Assembly (NCBI GenBank): GCA_014379885.1
Contig: JACMKW010000390.1
Location: 1 to 5,849, forward strand
Reading direction: 5' to 3'
Source: Rhizobacter sp.
GTDB lineage: Bacteria; Pseudomonadota; Gammaproteobacteria; Burkholderiales; Burkholderiaceae
DNA: 5,849 nt
Of the stretch, positions 1 to 5,091 are shown piece after piece (within the stretch, counting starts at the first letter, position 1; each line of letters starts with the position of its first letter). The notes under the pieces are model-generated. The model did not search any database, was not told where the DNA came from, and saw nothing but the letters and a program-made list of their open reading frames with translations. Made by a program: the position numbers and the translations under genes.

Positions 1-24
1 AAGAAGCTGTAGTGTGAACAGGCC

Positions 25-624
25 CTAGTCCACCCGCACGAAGTGCTGCCGCACGTGGCTGCGGTCCAGCATGTCGAAGTGCCACCACTCGTTGTCGACA
101 CCGTTGAAGCGACCGGCGGCCATCGCCCGGCGCAGCCACTCGCGGTGCTGCACCTGCGTGGGCGTCAAGGCGCCGTGCTCAAGGTGCTCGGCTTCCAGGC
201 GTGGGTGAGACAGCTCGGTCATCTCGTCGAAGCCACTGCCCATGTCGAGCTCTTGGCCGTCAGCGTCGATCAACGTGGTGTCGAGCGCCATGCCGAATGA
301 ATGGATGGAGCCGCGCGCCGGGTCTGCCACGTACTGGCGCAGGCCGGTGCCGTCGAGGTGATCCCACAGCTGCACTTGCACGCGGTGCGGGCGCAGCGCG
401 TCGAGCACCAGCAGGCGATGGCCAGGCGCGTCGCGGGCCAGCTGCTCCACCGCACGCTCCAGGCCGGTGGCGGCCAGATGGTGCAGCCAGTGGCAGTCGA
501 GCGTGCCGTAGAGATCGCGGCCCACGAAGTTGTGCGGCCCGGCATAACGCAGGTCGACCGCCACATTGCCGATCGATGACAGGTGGCGAAAGTCGGGGTG
601 GGAAGCGATGTCCTCGCAGCGCAT
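25..624 (-). CDS. ddpX: D-alanyl-D-alanine dipeptidase (VanX/DdpX family, peptidase M15D)
   Basis: Encodes a 199-residue zinc dipeptidase expected to hydrolyse D-Ala-D-Ala. Seen in the sequence: the SxHxxGxAxD zinc motif as SIHSFGMALD (residues 106-115, ligands His108 and Asp115), the ExxWH motif as EWWH (179-182, catalytic Glu179, zinc ligand His182), an ALRP segment (76-79) whose Arg78 matches the transition-state arginine of VanX, and a DMGSGFDEM block (127-135) like the family's DMGTxFD. Length is typical for the family (about 190-200). The frame stays open further upstream, but only antisense to the neighbouring ribonuclease gene. The ATG at 624 gives the family-length protein, and no strong Shine-Dalgarno precedes it. 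No signal peptide is visible, so it is probably cytoplasmic. In non-resistant bacteria such enzymes are usually linked to recycling or catabolism of peptidoglycan D-Ala-D-Ala. No vanH, vanA or vanS-like neighbour is present, so a role in glycopeptide resistance is not supported. Confidence 0.93.
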   Translation of the reverse strand: MRCEDIASHPDFRHLSSIGNVAVDLRYAGPHNFVGRDLYGTLDCHWLHHLAATGLERAVEQLARDAPGHRLLVLDALRPHRVQVQLWDHLDGTGLRQYVADPARGSIHSFGMALDTTLIDADGQELDMGSGFDEMTELSHPRLEAEHLEHGALTPTQVQHREWLRRAMAAGRFNGVDNEWWHFDMLDRSHVRQHFVRVD

Positions 625-720
625 GGCAAAACCCGTAGGGTGTGCGCTTGAGGATACTTGCTGGCTTGCGGCGTGTGGTTTGCAGCCACAATCGTTTTGC
701 GCCAATTTCTTCCGCTTCCC
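625..720. promoter_or_regulatory. Divergent intergenic region, promoters expected but not resolved
   Basis: This 96-base gap separates the divergent dipeptidase and RNB ribonuclease starts, so promoters for both genes would be expected here or inside the opposite gene. I find no convincing -35/-10 pair. The best -10-like hexamer is CACAAT (687-692), without a well-spaced -35. The bases just before the ATG at 721 are pyrimidine-rich and contain no Shine-Dalgarno. The role is inferred from gene layout only. Confidence 0.3.
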
Positions 721-2184
721 ATGGACGTTGCCGACCTCTCCCGCATTGCCGCTCTCGAAATGCAGACCCACGGCCTGCAGCCAGCGTACGCCCCCGAGGT
801 GCTGCGCGAGGCGCAAGCCGCCGCCGATGGCAGCGCGCAGCACGGCCTTGAGCGCAGCGCCGACATTCGCGACCAGCGGAGCCGCCTGTGGTTCTCGATC
901 GACAACGACGACACGCTCGACCTCGACCAGTTGAGCTGGGCCGAAGCCTTGCCCGGCGGCGAAGTGCGGCTCGCCGTGGCGGTGGCCGACGTAGACACCG
1001 CCGTGCGCTCGGGCAGCGCGGTCGACGCCCATGCTGCTGCCAACACCACCTCGATCTACACCGCGGCAGGCGTGTTTGCCATGCTGCCGCCGCTGCTGTC
1101 AAACGGCCTGACCTCGCTGCACGAAGGTGAGGATCGCCTGGCGGTGGTGGTGGAGATGACCGTCAACCCGGAAGGTGAAGTGACAGCCTCGCAGCTCTAC
1201 CGCGCGCTGGTGCGCAACCAGGCGAAGCTTGCCTACGACAGCGTGTCGGCCTGGTTGGAAGCGAAAGCACCTGCACCGCCCGCCGTGGCCGCGAGTGCGG
1301 CCCTGCAAACCCAGCTTCAGCTGCACGACCAGGTGGCCCGTTCACTGCGCCACTGGCGGCACCGGCGTGGCGCGCTCAACGTGGCCACCGCGCAGGCGCG
1401 GCCGGTGTTCGTCGACGGGCAGTTGGTCGACTTGCGCGCCGACCACAAGAACCGCGCCAAAGACCTGATCGCCGATTTGATGATTGCCGCCAACGGCGTC
1501 ACCGCGCGCGTCCTCACCGAGCGCGGGCAGCCTTCATTGCGGCGTGTGCTGCAGGAGCCCCGCCGCTGGGATCGCCTGGTGCTGCTCGCCGCCCAGCACG
1601 GCGCCAGCCTGCCGTCCACGCCCGATGCGCTGGCGCTCGATCAGTTCTTGACCGCGCGCCGCCAGGCCGACCCCGCAGGTTTTGAAGACCTGTCGCTCTC
1701 GGTGGTGAAGATGCTCGGCTCGGGCGCGTACGCGGCGGCCTCGGCTGATGCGCCGGCGGCCGGCCACTTCGGCCTGGCCGTGAACGACTATGCGCACTCC
1801 ACCGCGCCCAACCGCCGCTTTGTGGATCTGGTGACGCAGCGGCTGCTGAAAGCGGCGCTGGCCTCGCAAGCGGCGCCGTATTCGCTCGAACAGCTGAACG
1901 CCATCGCACTGCATTGCACCGTGCAGGAAGACAACGCCTCCACCGTGGAGCGCCGTGTGCTCAAGGCCGCGGCGGCCTACTTGCTGCACCAGCGCATTGG
2001 CGAAACCTTCGACGCCATCGTCACCGGTGCGGCGCCCAAGGGCACCTTCGTGCGCATCACCTCGCCGCTGGTCGAGGGCAGGGTGGTGGCGGGGTTCGAA
2101 GGGCTCGACGTGGGTGACACGCTGCGGGTGAAGCTGCGCAGTGTCGACCCCGAGCAGCGGTTCATCGACTTTGAACGTGCCTGA
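721..2184 (+). CDS. RNB-domain (RNase II/R family) 3'-5' exoribonuclease
   Basis: Predicted 487-residue Mg-dependent exoribonuclease that degrades RNA 3' to 5' in the cytoplasm. The RNB domain spans about residues 45-375. It has the metal cluster SIDNDDTLDLDQL (59-71), a MLPPLLSNGLTSL block (121-133), AKLAYDSVSAWLE (168-180, as in RNase II), DLMIAANG (252-259), LRRV (273-276), GHFGLAV then YAHSTAPNRR (348-366, RNA-binding arginine region) and an ER motif near 410. Residues about 427-487 resemble an S1 fold (GETFDAIV...GTFVRI...GDTLRVKLRSVD). The cold-shock domains at the N-terminus of E. coli RNase II (about 644 residues) are missing, so this is a compact form. By alignment, Asp61, Asp67 and Asp69 are kept, but the fourth aspartate (Asp210 of E. 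coli RNase II) is Gln70. The ATG at 721 was chosen because the conserved region begins after it. A TTG at 658 would add 21 mostly hydrophobic residues. Neither start has a good ribosome binding site. It lies 61 bases upstream of the DUF2628 gene. Confidence 0.92.
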   Translation: MDVADLSRIAALEMQTHGLQPAYAPEVLREAQAAADGSAQHGLERSADIRDQRSRLWFSIDNDDTLDLDQLSWAEALPGGEVRLAVAVADVDTAVRSGSAVDAHAAANTTSIYTAAGVFAMLPPLLSNGLTSLHEGEDRLAVVVEMTVNPEGEVTASQLYRALVRNQAKLAYDSVSAWLEAKAPAPPAVAASAALQTQLQLHDQVARSLRHWRHRRGALNVATAQARPVFVDGQLVDLRADHKNRAKDLIADLMIAANGVTARVLTERGQPSLRRVLQEPRRWDRLVLLAAQHGASLPSTPDALALDQFLTARRQADPAGFEDLSLSVVKMLGSGAYAAASADAPAAGHFGLAVNDYAHSTAPNRRFVDLVTQRLLKAALASQAAPYSLEQLNAIALHCTVQEDNASTVERRVLKAAAAYLLHQRIGETFDAIVTGAAPKGTFVRITSPLVEGRVVAGFEGLDVGDTLRVKLRSVDPEQRFIDFERA

Positions 2185-2234
2185 TGCCCAGGAGCCACAT
2201 TGACCAAGCCAAGTTCGTCACGCGTCAACAAAAC

Positions 2235-2240
2235 AGGGAG
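2235..2240 (+). promoter_or_regulatory. Ribosome binding site (AGGGAG) for the GTG start at 2246
   Basis: AGGGAG sits five bases before the GTG at 2246. It is the best Shine-Dalgarno-like match near this gene and supports GTG rather than an internal ATG as the start, which keeps the NPFAPP N-terminus in the protein. Confidence 0.7.
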
Positions 2241-2245
2241 CTCTT

Positions 2246-2683
2246 GTGAACAACCCCAACCCCTTCGCTCCACCGCAAGCCGAGGTAGAAGATATCGCGG
2301 CGCCCACAGGTTCGGCCGATATTGACGGCCTGCTCGTCTCTGACGGATGGAAGCGCAAGTTCCGCTTGATTCAAAAGGCGGGAGGCCCCAAGCAAACGCA
2401 ATTCAAGAGCCTGACGGCTGGCGAGCGCATGAAGATCAGCTTCAACATCCTCGCGTTCCTGTTCGGGCCGATCTACTACATCGTCAAGGGCATGTGGAAG
2501 AAGGGCCTCGCGCTCTTTGGGGCCTGCTTCGTGGTGCTCGTCGTGCTGTCGGTGCTGCTCGAACTCGCGGGCTTGGGCAAGGTCGCGAACGCACTGGGTT
2601 ATGGCGCGGCGGCGCTGTTTGCCGTGCGCGCCAACATCGACTACTACAAGAAGATGGTGCTCGGCGACAACGGCTGGTGGTAG
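2246..2683 (+). CDS. DUF2628 domain-containing small membrane protein
   Basis: A 145-residue protein of unknown function. The N-terminus carries NPFAPPQAEVED (residues 5-16), a proline-rich leader of the NP(F/Y)APPxAxVxD type seen at the start of many small proteobacterial membrane proteins. The DUF2628-like core follows: WKRKFRLIQKAGG (35-47), ERMKISFNILAFLFGPIYYIVKGMWKKGL (60-88, of which about 65-80 is hydrophobic), a strong membrane segment at about 89-108 and a weaker one at about 115-128. The short C-terminal tail DYYKKMVLGDNGWW ends in aromatic residues. This predicts two or three membrane spans with no catalytic motif. GTG start behind AGGGAG. It lies 61 bases after the RNB gene on the same strand, so co-transcription is plausible, and converges on ccmI with only 22 bases between the stop codons. 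DUF2628 family membership is recalled from the conserved FNILAFLFGPIYY...MWKKG pattern. No function should be assumed. Confidence 0.85.
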   Translation: MNNPNPFAPPQAEVEDIAAPTGSADIDGLLVSDGWKRKFRLIQKAGGPKQTQFKSLTAGERMKISFNILAFLFGPIYYIVKGMWKKGLALFGACFVVLVVLSVLLELAGLGKVANALGYGAAALFAVRANIDYYKKMVLGDNGWW

Positions 2684-2685
2684 CC

Positions 2686-2715
2686 GCGGCCGAACCCCTC
2701 GGCACCTACGGCCGC
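2686..2715. terminator. Weak inverted repeat between convergent genes, possible bidirectional terminator
   Basis: GCGGCCG at 2686-2692 pairs perfectly with CGGCCGC at 2709-2715 around a 16-base loop, exactly where the DUF2628 gene and ccmI converge. It overlaps the ccmI stop codon. Neither side has a T run, so intrinsic termination would be atypical. The position suggests a function, but the stem is short in GC-rich DNA and could be chance. Confidence 0.25.
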
Positions 2716-3953
2716 ACCTGATCGATCTGCACCGCGACCTTGCTCGACCCCGGTTTGACCACCGGGCCCACGCCGATCAGGTCGCCTGGGCCGGGTGTGG
2801 CGCTGCCGGTCTTGGAGATGCGCGCTTCGATGCGCACTTCCGCCGCGCTCGACAGCTTGAACTCGGGGCTCATGGCCATGGAGTCGTCGAGCTTGAAGTC
2901 GAGCGGCAGGTCAGCCACCTTGGCACGTTGCACGGCCAGCGGCATGCGCGAGCCTTGCGGGTTGCGTGCGAACACGAACACGGTGTCGGTGGGCTGCACT
3001 TTGGCGGCCAGAGCGGGCGCCAGGCTCACTCGGCCAGTGACGGCCGCATTGCCGGTGGCAACAGCGGCGGGTGTTTTCTTGTCTGTTGCAGCAGCCACGG
3101 GCTGGTTGGCGGTGCCGGGCCCGGCCATCTGGGAGCGCGTCTTGTCGACGGCCTGGGTGAGCCAGCGCGCGTCTTCCGAATCGGGCGGCACGAGCTTGAT
3201 CAACTGCTCCCAATAGGCCACGGCCTGCGTGAAGTCGTTGCGGTTGTAGGCCGCGGTGGCGGCCAGCGAGAGTGCCATCGGGTTCTGCGGGTCGAGCTTG
3301 AGCGCACGCGCCACGATCTCGGCCGGCTTGCCGTCGAAATTGCCCATGGCCCGGGTGGCGAGCACGTCGCCGTATTCAGCCAGCAGCGTGGCGTCTTGGT
3401 ACAGCACCTCGCCCATGCGGTTGAAGGCGTCTTCGGCCTGCGGCAAGCGCCCCATGGCGCGGTAGGCGCGGGCCAGCACCACCCAACCCTTGGTGTCGCC
3501 GGGGTTCTTTTCCATGCGGGCGGCCAGGTCGGTCACCATCTTCTCGACGTTTTCTTGCGTCGGTACGGCGGTGGCCAACGGGTTGAGCGCGCCGGGCGTG
3601 CCCAGCTTGGCATACAGGCCGGCCGCGGCCAGCGGCATCGCGATCATCAGCAGCAGTGCCGTGCGGCGCATGCCGAAGGGCGCGGCAGCCGAGGCGTCTG
3701 CCTTGCTGGCGTCGTCGAGCAGGCGGCGTTGCAGCTCGGCACGCGCCTGAGCGTGGTCATCGGCCGAGAGGGTGCCAGCGGCCAGATCGCGGTCGAGCTC
3801 TTGCAACTGGTCGCGGTAGACACCGGTGTTGACGTCGCTCGTGTTTGTGTTCGTGCTCGTGGCACCGGCCTTCGGCGCGCGGCGCCACGGGCGCAGCAAC
3901 AGCAACAGGGTGACCGCGACGAGCACCGCCGCAGCCAGCAAGAAACCGGTCAT
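2706..3953 (-). CDS. ccmI: Cytochrome c maturation protein CcmI (TPR apocytochrome chaperone)
   Basis: A 415-residue membrane-anchored protein. CcmI binds the C-terminal part of apocytochrome c in the periplasm and presents it to the CcmF/CcmH heme ligation complex. Visible parts: N-terminal membrane helix (residues 3-20, followed by RPWRR), the conserved CcmI block VYRDQLQELDRDLAAGTLS with QARAELQRRLLDD (46-81), a second helix (about 98-115), TPR-like helices (about 135-255, including GWVVLARAYRAMGRLPQAEDAF and LAATAAYNRNDFTQAVAYWEQL), a low-complexity Ala/Thr linker (about 278-303) and a C-terminal beta-rich domain (about 304-415) with a DLIG...VKPG...V.I..VRP ending, typical of beta- and gammaproteobacterial CcmI and of the C-terminal half of E. 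coli CcmH. The ATG overlaps the ccmH stop by one base (TGATG), with AAGGGAG seven bases upstream inside ccmH. It is the last gene of this ccm operon. A hexanucleotide repeat encodes residues 32-39. Confidence 0.95.
   Translation of the reverse strand: MTGFLLAAAVLVAVTLLLLLRPWRRAPKAGATSTNTNTSDVNTGVYRDQLQELDRDLAAGTLSADDHAQARAELQRRLLDDASKADASAAAPFGMRRTALLLMIAMPLAAAGLYAKLGTPGALNPLATAVPTQENVEKMVTDLAARMEKNPGDTKGWVVLARAYRAMGRLPQAEDAFNRMGEVLYQDATLLAEYGDVLATRAMGNFDGKPAEIVARALKLDPQNPMALSLAATAAYNRNDFTQAVAYWEQLIKLVPPDSEDARWLTQAVDKTRSQMAGPGTANQPVAAATDKKTPAAVATGNAAVTGRVSLAPALAAKVQPTDTVFVFARNPQGSRMPLAVQRAKVADLPLDFKLDDSMAMSPEFKLSSAAEVRIEARISKTGSATPGPGDLIGVGPVVKPGSSKVAVQIDQVRP
3837..3860. repeat. Four-unit hexanucleotide tandem repeat in ccmI
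   Basis: Plus-strand units GCTCGT, GTTTGT, GTTCGT and GCTCGT form an imperfect tandem array (consensus GYTYGT). Read as ccmI, it encodes Thr-Ser-Thr-Asn-Thr-Asn-Thr-Ser at residues 32-39, the linker between the first membrane helix and the conserved CcmI block. Length change by slippage would stay in frame because the unit is six bases. Confidence 0.6.
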
Positions 3954-4570
3954 CAGGAGTCTCCCTTGAGCAAGGCCTTGGCCTTGTCTTTGTTGTTCGG
4001 CAAGGTGTAGTCCTTGCTTTCGTTATTCAGCAGCGCATCTGCCCTGCGTTGGTCTTCGGGCGACAGCACCGCGTCGGCAGGTTTGCGCCGACGCAGAAAC
4101 AAGATCAGCCCCGCCAGCCCACCGACCAGCAGCACAAACGGCCCGCCCCACAGCAGCCAGGTCGTGGGCTTGACGGGCGGGCGGTAGAGCACGTAGTCGC
4201 CATAGCGGGTGACGAGAAAGTCGCGCACTTGCTGGTCGGTCTTGCCCTGTTTGATGAGCGTACGAATCTCGCGACGCAAGTCCATGGCCAGGTCGGAGCG
4301 CGAGCCGGCCAGCGATTCGTTCTGGCACACCAGGCAACGCAGCTCTTCGGTAATGTTGATCAGGCGCTGTTCGATCACCGGGTCTTCGGCCAGGGGGGCG
4401 GCTTCGTTCGCGTGGGCGGAAACAGCGGTCAGGCTGACAATAACCGCCAGGGTCATCCCGGCGAACGCCGGGATCCACTGCTTGGGCGGGCTGAGTGGTT
4501 GAAGGAGGCTGCGAACTTGCCGCAGTGGATCCCGGCGTGCGCCGGGATGACGTGGGAGCGACAGCTTCAA
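3953..4570 (-). CDS. ccmH: Cytochrome c maturation protein CcmH (start ambiguous, repeat inserted in signal sequence)
   Basis: Membrane-anchored periplasmic thiol-disulfide protein that reduces or holds the CXXCH heme-binding cysteines of apocytochrome c, in relay with CcmG and next to CcmF. Counting from the internal ATG at 4456 (167 residues): hydrophobic signal segment ending AVSAHA (to about 16), mature start NEAAPLAEDP, the defining active site LRCLVCQNESL (Cys41 and Cys44), helical KQGKTDQQVRDFLVTRYGDYVLYRPP (69-94), a membrane helix (about 100-122), then RRRK and a cytoplasmic tail. This is the short, split-type CcmH; in E. coli it is fused to the CcmI C-terminal part. Two starts are possible. 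The TTG at 4570 overlaps the ccmG stop by four bases (TTGA) and gives an MKLSL n-region, but then 34-35 residues (HPGARRDP...WIPAFAGM) encoded by a palindromic repeat precede the hydrophobic core. The ATG at 4456 lies in the repeat arm and gives MTLAVIVSLTAVSAHA, without a basic n-region or a Shine-Dalgarno. I list the longer frame because MKLSL looks like the ancestral n-region. The gene identity is firm, the start is not. Confidence 0.92.
   Translation of the reverse strand: MKLSLPRHPGARRDPLRQVRSLLQPLSPPKQWIPAFAGMTLAVIVSLTAVSAHANEAAPLAEDPVIEQRLINITEELRCLVCQNESLAGSRSDLAMDLRREIRTLIKQGKTDQQVRDFLVTRYGDYVLYRPPVKPTTWLLWGGPFVLLVGGLAGLILFLRRRKPADAVLSPEDQRRADALLNNESKDYTLPNNKDKAKALLKGDS
3961..3967 (-). 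promoter_or_regulatory. Ribosome binding site (AAGGGAG) for ccmI
   Basis: AAGGGAG on the minus strand lies seven bases before the ccmI ATG, within the last codons of ccmH. With the TGATG stop/start overlap it indicates translational coupling of ccmH and ccmI and fixes the ccmI start. Confidence 0.75.
4452..4551. repeat. 100-bp palindromic repeat element (REP-like / RPE-like) at the ccmG-ccmH junction
   Basis: Terminal inverted repeats of 30 bases, 4452-4481 and 4522-4551, match at 29 of 30 positions around a 40-base centre. Each arm is also its own hairpin: ATCCCGGCG and CGCCGGGAT separated by AA (4455-4474) or TG (4529-4548). The arm type GTCATCCCGGCG..CGCCGGGATCCA resembles dispersed palindromes found many times in proteobacterial genomes, whose translations give HPGARRDP and WIPAFAGMT, as they do here. 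The structure is seen directly; membership of a dispersed family is from general knowledge. No clear target-site duplication flanks it. It has no T run and no coding sequence of its own, so it would be non-autonomous if mobile. It lies inside the open frame of ccmH. Confidence 0.88.
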
Positions 4571-5091
4571 TTCAGCAGCTCTTTTATCAAGGGCACGATC
4601 TTGTTTTTCAACACCTCGCGCGTGACAGGCCCGATCTGCTTGAAGCGGATGATGCCGGCCTTGTCGATGACGTAGGTCTCGGGCACGCCATAGACACCGT
4701 AGTCGATGCCCACGCGGCCATCAGCGTCGACCACGGAGAGGTCGTAGGGGTTGCCGAAGCGCACCAGCCAGGCCTTGGCATCGGGGCGCTGGTCTTTGTA
4801 GTCGAGCCCGATCAGCGGCGCGAGTTTCGACTTGGCGAACTCCACCAGCACCGGGTGCTCCTGGCGGCACGACACACACCACGAAGCCCACACGTTGAGC
4901 ATCCAGACCTTGCCGGCCATCTCCTTGGGGCTGAAAGGGGTGTCACTTTCGAGCTGCGGCAGCGTGAAGGCGGGCGCAGCCTTGCCCACCAGGGGCGACG
5001 GCACTTCGTGCGGGTCGCGGTTGAGGCCGATGCCGAGAAAGATCGCCAGCAGCGCGAACAGCAGCAGCGGAATCAGGAAGCGCTTCTTCAT
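4567..5091 (-). CDS. ccmG: Thiol:disulfide interchange protein CcmG (DsbE), cytochrome c maturation
   Basis: A 174-residue membrane-tethered periplasmic thioredoxin-like protein. CcmG takes electrons from the CcdA/DsbD membrane reductase and passes them to CcmH and apocytochrome c so that the heme-binding cysteines stay reduced. Visible: MKKR then a hydrophobic anchor (residues 5-22), the thioredoxin fold from about residue 33, GKAAPAFTLPQL (36-47), active site NVWASWCVSCRQEHP (66-80; Cys72 and Cys75), and GVYGVPETYVID (132-143) with the expected cis-Pro137. E. coli CcmG has WCPTC; WCVSC is a plausible betaproteobacterial variant. Length is normal for CcmG. The start was chosen at 5091 because it gives a signal anchor, overlaps the ccmF stop as ATGA, and has AGGGGG seven bases upstream. 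The frame is open to 5238, but that extension runs through ccmF and is not conserved-looking. Confidence 0.96.
   Translation of the reverse strand: MKKRFLIPLLLFALLAIFLGIGLNRDPHEVPSPLVGKAAPAFTLPQLESDTPFSPKEMAGKVWMLNVWASWCVSCRQEHPVLVEFAKSKLAPLIGLDYKDQRPDAKAWLVRFGNPYDLSVVDADGRVGIDYGVYGVPETYVIDKAGIIRFKQIGPVTREVLKNKIVPLIKELLN

Noticed and set aside
1..12. Possible tail of a plus-strand gene ending AAG AAG CTG TAG
   Set aside because: Four codons are not enough to support a gene; any frame here reaches a stop quickly by chance.
25..624. A glycopeptide resistance (van) gene cluster
   Set aside because: Only a VanX-like dipeptidase is present, without VanH, a D-Ala-D-Lac ligase or VanRS. Gram-negative relatives use such enzymes for peptide turnover.
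625..1032. Upstream continuation of the dipeptidase frame on the minus strand to a start at 1032
   Set aside because: It lies wholly antisense to the RNB ribonuclease and its conserved catalytic cluster. The ATG at 624 already gives the normal VanX-family length.
2200..2228. TTGACC as a -35 box for a separate DUF2628 promoter
   Set aside because: The hexamer is close to consensus, but at 16-18 bases downstream there is only CGTCAA/GTCAAC-like sequence, which is not a credible -10.
2517..4010. Long plus-strand open frame (497 codons) opposite ccmI
   Set aside because: It is a by-product of GC-rich codon use in ccmI. The product is Arg/His/Gly-rich with no recognisable domain, while ccmI on the other strand has clear family features.
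4452..4551. The palindromic element as an intrinsic terminator
   Set aside because: There is no T run on either strand after the stem, and ccmH and ccmI, transcribed after it, need read-through in the same operon.
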